NCBI RefSeq assembly: GCF_014384805.1
Contig: NZ_JACRSS010000005.1
Span: 62,001 to 126,000, forward strand
From: Guopingia tenuis
GTDB lineage: Bacteria; Bacillota; Clostridia; Christensenellales; Christensenellaceae
DNA: 64,000 nt
Direction: 5' to 3'
Shown: positions 8,656 through 17,230 of the stretch, piece by piece
Numbering within the stretch: the first letter of the stretch is position 1
Layout of the letters: every line of letters starts with the position of its first letter
The notes under the pieces: model-generated
What the model was told of the DNA's origin: nothing
What the model saw: the letters and a program-made list of their open reading frames with translations, nothing else
Databases searched by the model: none
Program-made: the position numbers and the translations under genes

Positions 8656-9780
8656 ATGAAAAAGACAATGGCAATATTGTTCGCCTGCCTGCTCCTGGGC
8701 GGCAGTCTGGCAGGTCTGCTCCTGCCGGACCGAGGATTTTCCCCAAGGGAGCGGCGGAACTTGGCAAAGCTGCCCAAATGGAGCCTGAATGCGTTGTTTT
8801 CCGGTGAATTCACCAAAAAATTTGAAAGCTATGCCCAGGATCAGTTTCCCCTGCGGGATGTGCTCATCAGCGTAAAGGGAACGGCCGAGGAGCTTCTGCA
8901 AAAAAAGGAAAACAACGGCCTCTATTTTGGAAAAGACGGATATCTTTTGGATGGGCTTGCGGATTTTTCCCGGGAGAAATGGCAGGAGAATCTCTCCTAT
9001 ATCCGCCGGTTTGGCGAGAACTTTCATGGAAAGACGGTTTTTCTCCCGGTGCCCACCAGCGCCGGGGCTTATCCCGAAAAGCTGCCGGCCTTTGCGCCGG
9101 TTACGCAGCAGGACGCACTCATTGGCGAGGCGGAGAAGCTCTGCGGCAGCCGGGTTGAGACTGCCGACGCCCTGCCAAGCCTTCGGGAAGGCGGGGAGGG
9201 GCTGTATTTCCGGCTGGATCACCATATGACCATGGAAGGGGCTTTTGTGCTCTATCAAAAGGCCGGAGAGGCCCTGGGATTTGATCCGCTGCCCCGGGAC
9301 GCCTTCACGGCAAAGACGGTTTCCCGGAATTTTTACGGTACCTATTATGCCAAGGCCGGGCGGCTGACAGATGCCCCGGACTCCATTGATATCCTGCTCC
9401 CCAGGGAAGAATTTTCGGCGGCGATGACCATTCAGGATACGGGCGAGACAATTCCTGGGTTGTATAGTCAAAAGCAGCTGGAGGGATACGATCCCTATGC
9501 CGTGTTTCTGGACGGGAACCATGCCCGCGTGACCATCCGGACGGGTGCGGGCAACGGAAGAAAGCTGCTGGTCATCAAGGACAGCTATGCCCACACCCTG
9601 GTTCCCCTGCTGGCGCATCACTATGAGGTGATCGAGATGATCGACCCCCGGTATTACCGACAGGATCTCTATGCCTTTGCGGAGGAGCAGGAGATTGACG
9701 AGGCCCTTCTGGTTTTTGGCCTGGCCAATCTGGATCAGGAAACCGGATTGAGCACCCTTTATCTGGGAAGTGAAAAATAA
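8656..9780 (+). CDS. DHHW-family (AlgJ/AlgX-like) secreted acylation protein
   Basis: A 374-residue protein with an N-terminal signal anchor (residues about 3-22) and an extracytoplasmic SGNH-hydrolase-like domain. RLDHHMTMEGAF carries the DHHW-type motif (here DHHM), and IKDSYAHTLVP near the C-terminus matches the conserved Ser region. In AlgJ/AlgX these residues help transfer acetyl from the MBOAT partner to a polymer. The ATG at 8656 follows GAGGAG by 7 bases; a GTG at 8653 is less likely. It is co-transcribed with the MBOAT gene and ends at a strong terminator. Confidence 0.85.
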   Translation: MKKTMAILFACLLLGGSLAGLLLPDRGFSPRERRNLAKLPKWSLNALFSGEFTKKFESYAQDQFPLRDVLISVKGTAEELLQKKENNGLYFGKDGYLLDGLADFSREKWQENLSYIRRFGENFHGKTVFLPVPTSAGAYPEKLPAFAPVTQQDALIGEAEKLCGSRVETADALPSLREGGEGLYFRLDHHMTMEGAFVLYQKAGEALGFDPLPRDAFTAKTVSRNFYGTYYAKAGRLTDAPDSIDILLPREEFSAAMTIQDTGETIPGLYSQKQLEGYDPYAVFLDGNHARVTIRTGAGNGRKLLVIKDSYAHTLVPLLAHHYEVIEMIDPRYYRQDLYAFAEEQEIDEALLVFGLANLDQETGLSTLYLGSEK

Positions 9781-9782
9781 AA

Positions 9783-9808
9783 AAAGGCCGCTGAAAAAGC
9801 GGCCTTTT
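9783..9808. terminator. Bidirectional terminator between the DHHW and XRE genes
   Basis: AAAGGCCGC, loop TGAAAAA, GCGGCCTTTT. A-run on one side and T-run on the other suit both convergent genes. Confidence 0.85.
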
Positions 9809-9819
9809 CTCCATATGCG

Positions 9820-10173
9820 CTAGTTTTTATCGTTGGGGAAAATGCGCCCATAGGCGGCATGCACTGCCCGGGCAGATTCCAGAAGAAACTTTGTTTCCGT
9901 ATCCGAAGCCTCCTGAAAAATCCGGGCAAAGTCGTCCTGTAAAACGGATTTGGATTTATAGATAGAATCGCATAACAACTCGTCTACGCTGACATGCAGG
10001 GCATTGGCGATACTGACGAGCGCCGGCAGACTTAATTTTGTATGTGCATGTTCAATGTTGCTGATGTGCTGGGTGGACAGATCGCAGAGGGCTGCCAATT
10101 TATCCTGTGTCATTTCCCGGCGAAGCCTTGCTTTGCGGATTCGTTTTCCAATGGCTTCATAACTAAGTTCCAT
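9820..10173 (-). CDS. XRE-family transcriptional regulator
   Basis: A 117-residue protein. Residues about 8-62 form a lambda-repressor-type helix-turn-helix (IGKRIRKARLRREMTQDKLA, then STQHISNIEHAHTKLSLPAL). The last 45 residues form a helical tail of unknown role. It is transcribed toward the DHHW gene and away from the peptidase gene. The 415-base upstream gap holds a perfect palindrome at 10324-10345 that could be its operator. The target is unknown. Confidence 0.85.
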   Translation of the reverse strand: MELSYEAIGKRIRKARLRREMTQDKLAALCDLSTQHISNIEHAHTKLSLPALVSIANALHVSVDELLCDSIYKSKSVLQDDFARIFQEASDTETKFLLESARAVHAAYGRIFPNDKN

Positions 10174-10588
10174 AGTACATCTCAGCCTGCTTTCTTTCGG
10201 TTGATGCTACTATTGTATTCTGTTCACAAAATGCTGGAAATAAACGATATAAATTATAATCTATATAGTTATATATCCCGCCAAAATAATGTATATTTTT
10301 CGTCAACATTCTTCCAAAACAATTGATTTTTCCCCGGAAAAATCACAAAATTGTATTGTCGGAAGGGTTCCATGCCCGGATAGGGGACAACCTTTGGCAT
10401 CGAGGGGATGGAAACGCGGAGAAGGACGCAGCCGCTGTTTTTTTGCAAAAGCGCGGCGCGGGTATATGTAAAACGAAAATCCCTGCTAAAAAAGATGGTT
10501 TGGAAAAGCAGGCATGGAGAGAAAAATGCCGGGCCTGTTTTGTTTTGCGAAAAAACAGGGGATATAATGCACGAAGGAGGAAAAAGAA
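10174..10588. other. 415-base intergenic region with a perfect palindrome
   Basis: No gene is seen. The region is AT-rich beside the XRE gene. It holds a perfect inverted repeat, TGATTTTTCC-cc-GGAAAAATCA (10324-10345), and an inverted repeat CCTGTTTT/AAAACAGG overlapping the promoter of the peptidase gene (10534-10560). Short frames across it show no family resemblance. Confidence 0.5.
10540..10568 (+). promoter_or_regulatory. Promoter of the VanY-like peptidase gene
   Basis: TTGTTT (10540-10545), 17-base spacer, perfect TATAAT (10563-10568). An inverted repeat lies over the -35/spacer region, so a repressor could bind there. Confidence 0.5.
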
Positions 10589-11398
10589 ATGCAGGAACCA
10601 AAGACACAAGTGCCGCGGGAAAAATGGACAGACAGGGTAAATTTAACGGCTCTGTTGACCCGGATTCTTCTGGGACTTCTCCTGACGGGAGCGGTACTGT
10701 TGGGGATACATTTCCTTTTCCCGCCGCGGGCGGAGGAGGGGCGGACAGTGATCGTATCCCAAGGGGGAACAGTGTCGCCCGCAGCGGCAGCGATGGCCCG
10801 GCAGACAGCCCCCCGCGCCGAAGGAACGCTGCTGCTGGTGAACTGGGAAAACCCGGTGCCCTTTGACCGCCCGGAAGGGTTAGTGACTCAGGCGGAGATT
10901 TTTGGCGACGAGGTCGTGCTGGTCAACGGCGAAGGGTCAGTCAACCGGGAGGCGGGGGAAGCGGCAAAAAGGATGTTTCTGGCGGCCCGGGCGGAGGGGA
11001 TCGGCCGATATAAGATCTCCAGCGCCTATCGCTCCATCGCCTATCAGGAAAAGCTGTGGCAGGCGCGGCGCAGGCAGGACCCCTGCTATGGCGACGACCC
11101 CTATACCAATCCGGTAAAGGCTATGCCCGGATGTATGAGTGAACACACCACCGGGCTGGCCCTGGATATTTTATCCGAGAACCACGAGACGGCCAACGAT
11201 GCCTATGGGGAGACACCGGAGGGAAGATGGCTGGCAGAAAATGCGCACCGCTATGGCTTTATCCTCCGCTATCCCGAAGGAAAGGAGCATATCACCGGGG
11301 TGATCTATGAGCCGTGGCATTACCGCTATGTGGGAGTGGAGGCGGCGACAGAGATTTGGGAACGGGGAATTTGCCTGGAAGAATATCTGGGGGCATAG
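10589..11398 (+). CDS. D-alanyl-D-alanine carboxypeptidase, VanY/M15B family
   Basis: A 269-residue membrane-anchored zinc peptidase that would trim the terminal D-Ala of peptidoglycan stem peptides outside the cell. Residues about 20-43 are a single membrane segment. The catalytic domain shows SAYRS, the ligand motif SEHTTGLALDI (His and Asp) and the third ligand in EPWHYRYVG. An AAGGAGG lies 9 bases before the ATG. No vanHAX or two-component genes are nearby, so this is a housekeeping wall enzyme rather than a glycopeptide resistance gene. Confidence 0.9.
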   Translation: MQEPKTQVPREKWTDRVNLTALLTRILLGLLLTGAVLLGIHFLFPPRAEEGRTVIVSQGGTVSPAAAAMARQTAPRAEGTLLLVNWENPVPFDRPEGLVTQAEIFGDEVVLVNGEGSVNREAGEAAKRMFLAARAEGIGRYKISSAYRSIAYQEKLWQARRRQDPCYGDDPYTNPVKAMPGCMSEHTTGLALDILSENHETANDAYGETPEGRWLAENAHRYGFILRYPEGKEHITGVIYEPWHYRYVGVEAATEIWERGICLEEYLGA

Positions 11399-11422
11399 AA
11401 AAAGCGCCGTGCGGCGCTTTTT
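11399..11422. terminator. Bidirectional terminator between vanY-like gene and metA
   Basis: AAAAAGCGCC, loop GTGC, GGCGCTTTTT; symmetrical A/T runs serve both convergent genes. Confidence 0.85.
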
Positions 11423-11438
11423 CCATATCTCCGGGATT

Positions 11439-12368
11439 CTATTCTTGATGTTCGGAAATCTCCTGGACGTTATAGGGGGTTTCCTGATAGACATAATAGT
11501 TGAGCCAGTTGCAGAAAAGCAGGTTGGCATGGCCGCGCCAGCGGACGACCGGCGCCTTTGCAGGATCGTCGCCGGGATAGTAGTTCTTGGGAACGTCGAT
11601 GGAAAGCCCTTTGGCGATATCCCGGTCATATTCCCATTTCAAAGTGTTGGGGTCATATTCGCTGTGGCCGGTGACAAAAATCTGCCGGCCCTTTTTTGCG
11701 GAGACGAGATAGACGCCCGCTTCCGGGGATTCGGCGATAATCTTCAGCTTGGGATTTTTTTCAATATCTTCCCGCCGGACGCCGGTATGGCGGGAATGGG
11801 GAGCGTAGAACACGTCGTCAAACCCCCGGGTCAGCTGCTCGCTGTGGTCGGTCACCTGATGGCGGAATACGCCGAAAATCTTTTTATCCAGGGCGTATTT
11901 GGGAATGCCATAGTAATGATATAGCCCCGCCTGGGCCGCCCAGCAGATATGCAGGGTGGAAAAGACGTTTTTCTTGCTCCAATCCATGATCTCGGTAAGC
12001 TCATCCCAGTAATCCACCTCTTCAAAGGGCAGCTGCTCCACCGGCGCCCCCGTGATGATCAGGCCGTCCATCTTAGAATCCTTGATGGCGTCGAAGGTAG
12101 TATAAAACGTGCGCAGATGCTCATGCGAGGTGTTTTTGGCCACATGATCCTTGGGACGGATGAGAACGACTTCCACCTGCAGCGGGGAATTTCCGATGAG
12201 CCGGAGAAGCTGCGTCTCGGTTTCGATTTTTGTGGGCATCAGATTCAAAATACCGATTTTCAGCGGGCGGATATCCTGATGGCTGGCCCGCTCGTCCGTC
12301 ATGACGAAGATGCCCTCCTCGGAAAGTGTTTTGGCCGCCGGAAGGTCGGCGCGTATGTTAATCGGCAT
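11439..12368 (-). CDS. metA: Homoserine O-acetyltransferase (MetA family, acetyl-CoA type)
   Basis: MetA acylates L-homoserine in the first committed step of methionine synthesis. The 309-residue protein has catalytic Cys142 (HICWAAQAG) and the His235/Glu237 pair (TGHSEYDP). Residue 111 is Glu (GAPVEQLPF); Glu at this position marks acetyl-CoA use in the Bacillus cereus type, while Gly marks succinyl-CoA use in Escherichia coli. MPINIR at 12368 is taken as the start because GGAGAG lies 6 bases upstream; the frame extends 14 codons further without a ribosome site. No SAM riboswitch or S-box was seen in the 111-base intergenic. Confidence 0.93.
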   Translation of the reverse strand: MPINIRADLPAAKTLSEEGIFVMTDERASHQDIRPLKIGILNLMPTKIETETQLLRLIGNSPLQVEVVLIRPKDHVAKNTSHEHLRTFYTTFDAIKDSKMDGLIITGAPVEQLPFEEVDYWDELTEIMDWSKKNVFSTLHICWAAQAGLYHYYGIPKYALDKKIFGVFRHQVTDHSEQLTRGFDDVFYAPHSRHTGVRREDIEKNPKLKIIAESPEAGVYLVSAKKGRQIFVTGHSEYDPNTLKWEYDRDIAKGLSIDVPKNYYPGDDPAKAPVVRWRGHANLLFCNWLNYYVYQETPYNVQEISEHQE

Positions 12369-12403
12369 AGAAATCTCTCCTTTTTCCTTCACATTTTTCG
12401 CGT

Positions 12404-12432
12404 TTGACAACTATTATACTTTATCCTAGAAT
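12404..12432 (+). promoter_or_regulatory. Near-consensus sigma-A promoter of the serine acetyltransferase gene
   Basis: TTGACA (12404-12409), 17-base spacer, TAGAAT (12427-12432). It rules out the in-frame ATG at 12435, which would lie upstream of the transcription start. Confidence 0.75.
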
Positions 12433-12479
12433 AAATGTATAGGACGAAAAATGAAAAACCGGAAGGAAACCGAAATTTT

Positions 12480-13421
12480 ATGAGCAATATCAGTGATTGG
12501 ATGCGCTTTAAATCCCAGAGTGTAGCGGACGAATTGGTGGAGATCAACGCCCGGCAGTTTCTCCGGGAAAACATCAGCGGCTTTGGCATGAAGGGCCGGG
12601 TGGTGGAGCTGCTGGGGGAGCTGAAAGCGGCGCTGTTTCCCAGCCTCTATGAGCGCGAGATGGAAAATGCGGATTACCTCAGCTCTCAGGTGCTGGACCG
12701 GCTGAACACGGCGACCCGCCTGCTCAATGGGATCATCAAGGACGTTCTCATGAACAAATGCCAGCTGGAGAAAAAGGGAAGCTGCCATGGCGCGGAGTGC
12801 GCCCAGCGGGCGGACACCATGACTGTGGAATTTATGGAGAGCCTGGGGGAGATCCGGCGCATGCTGACCCAGGATATCAAGGCGGCCTATGAGGGCGATC
12901 CCGCCGCCCTCTATACGGAGGAAATCCTCCTGAGCTATCCGTCGGTGGAGGCCGTGAGCGTCTATCGCATGGCCCATCAGCTCTTTGTCATGGGCTTGCC
13001 CCTCGTTCCGCGGATTATGACGGAATATGCCCACCAGCTGACGGGCATCGACATCCATCCCGGCGCACAGATCGGCGAGCATTTCTTTATCGACCACGGC
13101 ACGGGCGTGGTCATCGGGGAAACATGCGTCATCGGTAAAAATGTCAAGCTGTATCAGGGCGTGACGCTGGGGGCCAAGAGCTTTGAGCTGGATGAAAACG
13201 GCAATCCCATCAAGGGAGTCAAGCGCCATCCCAACATCGAGGATAATGTGGTCATCTATGCCGGCGCCACCATCCTGGGCGGCGATGTGACGGTGGGGCA
13301 TGACAGCGTCATCGGCGGAAACGTCTGGCTGCTCAGTTCCGTCCCGCCCTATACAAAGGTTTATAACGCGACGCCCAAGCCCATCATCAACACCATGGCG
13401 GGCGATGGGGAACAGGAATAA
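12480..13421 (+). CDS. Serine O-acetyltransferase (EpsC/CysE type)
   Basis: The enzyme makes O-acetylserine from serine and acetyl-CoA for cysteine synthesis. It has 313 residues: a helical N-terminal part and, from about residue 175, a left-handed beta-helix of hexapeptide repeats (IDIHPGAQIG, FIDHGTGVVIGE, GKNVKLYQGVTLGA). The His-Asp catalytic pair falls in the DHGTG region. The N-terminus is longer than in Escherichia coli CysE and fits the EpsC-like long form. It is divergent from metA, so sulfur amino acid genes are paired. The ribosome site (GGAAGG) is 13 bases away, which is rather long. Confidence 0.9.
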   Translation: MSNISDWMRFKSQSVADELVEINARQFLRENISGFGMKGRVVELLGELKAALFPSLYEREMENADYLSSQVLDRLNTATRLLNGIIKDVLMNKCQLEKKGSCHGAECAQRADTMTVEFMESLGEIRRMLTQDIKAAYEGDPAALYTEEILLSYPSVEAVSVYRMAHQLFVMGLPLVPRIMTEYAHQLTGIDIHPGAQIGEHFFIDHGTGVVIGETCVIGKNVKLYQGVTLGAKSFELDENGNPIKGVKRHPNIEDNVVIYAGATILGGDVTVGHDSVIGGNVWLLSSVPPYTKVYNATPKPIINTMAGDGEQE

Positions 13422-13530
13422 GGCGATCTGATTTTTCGCAATGGAGGAATCCGGGGCCGGTGTATCCCGGAAGAGAGCCGCGGGGCTTTTGTCCCCGCCC
13501 GGAACGGCAAAAGATAAAAGGAGAAAGATT

Positions 13531-14067
13531 ATGTGGTATTCCGCGAGCTATGCTTCTCCCGTAGGCCGGCTGCTGCTGGCCAGCGATGGAGAAGCATTGA
13601 CGGGACTCTGGCTGGAAGGCCAGAAATACTATGGCGCGACGCTGGCGGGAGAGGCGTCCGAGGGCTGCCCGGCGGTTTTGGAGACTGCAAAAGCCTGGCT
13701 GGACGATTACTTTGCCGGGAATAAACCGGCGGTTTCCGACCTGCCCCTGCGGCCCGCGGGCAGCAGCTTCCGGCAGATGATTTTCGGCATCTTGCTGGAG
13801 ATCCCCTATGGACACACGATAACCTATGGGGAAATCGCAAAAAAGGCGGCCGCCCGGATGGGGCGGCCCAGCATGTCCGGGCAGGCCGTGGGCGGCGCGG
13901 TGGGGCATAACCCCATCTCCATCATCATTCCCTGCCACCGGGTGGTGGGCACCGGAGGGAGCCTCACGGGGTATGCGGGCGGCCTGGACAAAAAGATATG
14001 GCTGCTGCGCCATGAGGGCACCGATATGTCCGGCCTGTTCCGGCCCCAAAAGGGGACTGCTCTTTAG
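13531..14067 (+). CDS. ogt: Methylated-DNA--protein-cysteine S-methyltransferase
   Basis: A suicide DNA-repair enzyme that takes the methyl group from O6-methylguanine onto its own cysteine. The 178-residue protein has the active-site motif IPCHRVV with Cys135, the helix-turn-helix region IPYGHTITYGEIAK, and an N-terminal domain opening MWYSASYASPVGRLLLAS. The ATG at 13531 follows AAAGGAGAAAG; the frame extends 30 codons upstream without a site. The gene stands alone. Confidence 0.93.
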   Translation: MWYSASYASPVGRLLLASDGEALTGLWLEGQKYYGATLAGEASEGCPAVLETAKAWLDDYFAGNKPAVSDLPLRPAGSSFRQMIFGILLEIPYGHTITYGEIAKKAAARMGRPSMSGQAVGGAVGHNPISIIIPCHRVVGTGGSLTGYAGGLDKKIWLLRHEGTDMSGLFRPQKGTAL

Positions 14068-14089
14068 GGATTAAAAGAAGAAAAATATA

Positions 14090-14136
14090 AAACGGCCAGA
14101 GAGGGAATGCTTTTCCCATCTCGGGCCGTTTTTTTA
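14090..14136 (+). terminator. Terminator of ogt
   Basis: AACGGCC (14091-14097) pairs with GGCCGTT (14124-14130) around an inner GGGAA/TTCCC stem and is followed by a T-run. Confidence 0.75.
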
Positions 14137-14353
14137 TAACAAATGACGGCGAAGAAATTGGGGCGGGTTTGGGGCGGATACATGCGTTTGCTCCCCTTCC
14201 GGCGGCCCGGAATGATTCCTCATTCGATATATCCTGATGTTCCGGATCTGCAATACCCCGTGCCTTCCAGCCGTATAACTGCATCGTCTCCCAAGCTTAT
14301 AGCCGCTGGAAAACAGGATCTTTGCCGGCTCTGGCAGGAAATGCAGGAGAGTG

Positions 14354-16093
14354 TCAGCCATGATCCTCCCGCAGCCGTTCCAGAAGGGCGGCGTCCGGGG
14401 CGACAGTCAGGGTATGATGGCCCTCATAGAGCACCATGCCCGGGCGGGCGCCGTTGGCCTTCCAGACATGGGAACGGGGACAGTAATCGATATCCACTTT
14501 TCCGGCATTTTTGCCCCGGCAGAGGGTGGCGGCAATGGCGGCGGCCTCCAAAAGGGCGGTATCCGTGGGCGGATTGCCGCCGGTGAACAAAATGACATGG
14601 GAGCCGGGCAGGTTCTTGCTGTGCAGCCAGATGTCGTCTCCCCCCGCGATGCGCAGGGTAAGAGCGTCGTTCTGGCGGCTGTTGCGGCCTGCAAGGACGG
14701 TAAAGCCATCGCTGGTTTTGAATTTGAGCGGGGAGGCCAGAGGATCGCTCCGCTTGATTTTTTCCCTGGGTTCGGCGGAGAGATATCCGTATTTGATCAG
14801 CTCGCCCCGAACCTCCTGCAGATCCTCGATCGTCTGCGCCGCGGCGGCGTTATATTCCAGCTCCTCCAGATAGGCCAGCTCGGCGGCATATTCCTTTTCC
14901 TTTTGGGCGGCAATGAGAGCGCCGTTTTTTAATTTGCCCACCTTTTTAAAGTATTTGGCGGCATTGGCCGAGGGCGAAAGGGCCACGTCGAGGGGTACGC
15001 GCAGGGGCTCGCCGGTATAGTAATTGGTAAGGGTTACTTCCTTCGCACCCCGGGGAATCTGATAGATATTGGCGGTAATCAGCTCGCCATAGAGGCGGAA
15101 AGTGTCGCTTCGGGCGCCGGCCGCCAGGGTTTCCCGCTGAATCTTCAGCTTTTTTTCCACCCGGACGATATGCTGGCGGAGGACCTTCTGGAGAGCGCCG
15201 CGCTTGGCCTGCATGCGGGCGGCTGTGGAACGGAGGTGAAAATATCCGTCTACCAGGCTGTTGACCGTGGGGAAGGAAAGCCGCCCTTTTTTAGAAAAAG
15301 TAGCGTCATAGGGAACGATGGAGAAAAAGACGGGCATTCCCTCTGCGTTTTTTTGCAGGCAGGGCGACGGATGGGACAGACTGCTCCGGATAAAATCCAG
15401 AAGAAATTCTGCCAGCTTTTCTGCCTGGGCTTCACTCAAAAGCGAGGGCGCAGCGCCATGATAGCGCCGGGCAAGGATTTCTTGAGCCGTTTGAAAGGAG
15501 ATGCCCTCAATGGAGCGGGGCAGGCAGTCCGGAAGCTCTCCCCGGCCCAGCACGTCCGCGATGCTCTTCGCGGAGGCGGATAGGGGGTTGAGCTTTTCCA
15601 TTTCCGGCGGGACATAGGCCATGCCGGGCAGAACCTGCCGCACCCGGCTCATATCAAAGGAAACGTGGCGGATGCTGTCTAAAATGACATCACTGCCGTT
15701 TAGAAGCATGATATTGCTGTATTTCCCCATAATTTCAATGACCAGAGTAAATTGCTGCAGTACGCCCATTTCGTCCTTGGCCTCGATGGCGATGCGGACG
15801 ATGCGCTCCAATCCGGGCTGTGCAATGGAGAGAATGCGGCCCCCGCCGATATATTTGCGCAGCAGCATGCAGAAATTGGGTGCCTGGAGGGGATTGGACT
15901 TGGGATGCTCGGTGAGATGAAGGCGGCTGTCGCCCCCCGCTGCCGAGAGGAGAAGCCGCTTCTTGCCGCTTTGGGTATGCAAAAGAAGGAGCAGCTCCTC
16001 GCGCTCCGGCTGGTGGATTTTTTCTATTTTTGCTCCCACGAGGGATTGCAGCTCCTCCGCGATCCCCCGGAGCGTGAGTCCATCTAATGTCAT
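14354..16093 (-). CDS. rqcH: Rqc2 homologue RqcH (NFACT family)
   Basis: RqcH binds obstructed 50S subunits and recruits tRNA-Ala to add C-terminal alanine tails to stalled chains in ribosome-associated quality control. The protein has 579 residues. It starts MTLDGLTLRGIAEELQSLVG (NFACT-N, also called the fibronectin-binding-protein-A domain), has a coiled coil near residues 270-400, and ends with the NFACT-R domain (DDIWLHSKNLPGSHVIL). The start at 16093 lies 4 bases after AAAGGGGCG; the upstream 34 codons of open frame are not supported. About 210 bases downstream show no gene. Confidence 0.9.
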   Translation of the reverse strand: MTLDGLTLRGIAEELQSLVGAKIEKIHQPEREELLLLLHTQSGKKRLLLSAAGGDSRLHLTEHPKSNPLQAPNFCMLLRKYIGGGRILSIAQPGLERIVRIAIEAKDEMGVLQQFTLVIEIMGKYSNIMLLNGSDVILDSIRHVSFDMSRVRQVLPGMAYVPPEMEKLNPLSASAKSIADVLGRGELPDCLPRSIEGISFQTAQEILARRYHGAAPSLLSEAQAEKLAEFLLDFIRSSLSHPSPCLQKNAEGMPVFFSIVPYDATFSKKGRLSFPTVNSLVDGYFHLRSTAARMQAKRGALQKVLRQHIVRVEKKLKIQRETLAAGARSDTFRLYGELITANIYQIPRGAKEVTLTNYYTGEPLRVPLDVALSPSANAAKYFKKVGKLKNGALIAAQKEKEYAAELAYLEELEYNAAAAQTIEDLQEVRGELIKYGYLSAEPREKIKRSDPLASPLKFKTSDGFTVLAGRNSRQNDALTLRIAGGDDIWLHSKNLPGSHVILFTGGNPPTDTALLEAAAIAATLCRGKNAGKVDIDYCPRSHVWKANGARPGMVLYEGHHTLTVAPDAALLERLREDHG

Positions 16094-16234
16094 AATACGC
16101 CCCTTTCTTTCTGTCTTTTCATTATACTGCCGCCTAACCGGGGAAGCAACGGCTTTTTTTGCGCAAAACCGGCATAGCGGGGCGTCTTTTCCCATATAGT
16201 TATGGTGAGAATTGGCATATAAGGGGGAAACAGC

Positions 16235-17179
16235 ATGGCGAAAAAACGGGCTTGGATGGCGGCGCTGCTGGCAGGGTTGCTTCTGCTCACCGGCTGCGGG
16301 GCAGACGCACTGCCCCAGGAAGAGATTCCCGTGGAGGGAGATCCCCTCATGCGGGATACCCTTGTCTATTATGAACAGGACGATGGGCTTCTGGTGCCTG
16401 TCGTAGTCCAGGAGGAATGGAGCGAAACCATGCTGACCTCCCTGGCGGAACGGCTGGTGGCCAATGAACTGGAGCAGCTGGATCTGGAGGAAGCCGGGCT
16501 GACGGCGCTGCTCCCAGGGGATACCCGGGTGAATGTCACGCTGGAGGACGGCACGGCAACCGTGAATATGCAGTCCAGCTGGCTGGGAGAAGTGAGCGCC
16601 AAACGGGGCAAAAATATCGCCGCTTCCATGGTCAACACTCTCTGTCAGTTCCCGGCGGTGCAGCAGGTGCAGCTGCAGGTCAACGGAAAATCCGAAAAGC
16701 TGGGAGAGACGGATATCTCAAAACCGTTGACGGAGATGGATCTGAACCCGGAAGGGAAGGCGGGAAAGAATACGCCCGTAACCGTATATTATAAGACGGC
16801 GGATACCGGCCTGCTGGTGCCCGTGACAAAATATGTAAAAAATGTTGAACCCGAGACGGTTGTGGAAACCATGCTGGGAACGCCGGCCACGGATAACGTC
16901 ATGAGCCTGTTCCCCTGGGGGACGCGGATTCTGGATGTGAGCCTGGGAGAAGACGGCGTGCTTTCCCTGAATTTCAGCAAAGAGTTTCTCGAGCTGCGGG
17001 AAAATCCCTATCTGGAAAATATCGTGATGAAAAATATCCCCATCACCTGCAAACAGGTGGATGGCGTTAAAGATGTGCGGGTCTATGTGGAGGGCGAGGA
17101 ATATCAGCCCCTGAGTAAAACGACTATGAGCGTATTTGGAAATGAGCTGGGCCGGACGGGAATGGCAGAGGATGAATAG
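16235..17179 (+). CDS. Lipoprotein with tandem GerMN domains
   Basis: A 314-residue secreted lipoprotein: signal and lipobox LLTGC near residue 22, then two GerMN repeats (residues about 35-165 and 180-305). Both repeats share VNMQSSW/LNFSKEF-type strands and a conserved small-residue pattern. GerM in Bacillus is needed for spore germination and for stabilising the SpoIIIA-SpoIIQ channel, so a role in sporulation or the cell envelope is inferred. An AAGGGGGAAACAGC precedes the ATG. It faces a convergent XRE gene. Confidence 0.85.
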   Translation: MAKKRAWMAALLAGLLLLTGCGADALPQEEIPVEGDPLMRDTLVYYEQDDGLLVPVVVQEEWSETMLTSLAERLVANELEQLDLEEAGLTALLPGDTRVNVTLEDGTATVNMQSSWLGEVSAKRGKNIAASMVNTLCQFPAVQQVQLQVNGKSEKLGETDISKPLTEMDLNPEGKAGKNTPVTVYYKTADTGLLVPVTKYVKNVEPETVVETMLGTPATDNVMSLFPWGTRILDVSLGEDGVLSLNFSKEFLELRENPYLENIVMKNIPITCKQVDGVKDVRVYVEGEEYQPLSKTTMSVFGNELGRTGMAEDE

Positions 17180-17190
17180 AGGAATAAGAA

Positions 17191-17220
17191 AACAGGCGTT
17201 ATCTTCGGATAACGCCTGCC
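17191..17220 (-). terminator. UUCG-type hairpin terminator of the XRE gene
   Basis: CAGGCGTTATC (17193-17203), loop TTCG, GATAACGCCTG (17208-17218): an 11-bp perfect stem. Read on the minus strand it is followed by TTTTCTTATT; on the plus strand there is no T-run. Confidence 0.8.
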
Positions 17221-17230
17221 GTACATGCGC

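Noticed and set aside
10370..10560. Possible riboswitch before the VanY-like gene
   Set aside because: It was compared by eye with c-di-AMP, c-di-GMP, fluoride and guanidine classes; no conserved core matched, and the promoter at 10540 lies downstream of it.
12435..12479. Earlier ATG for the serine acetyltransferase
   Set aside because: It lies three bases after the -10 box, before the predicted transcription start.
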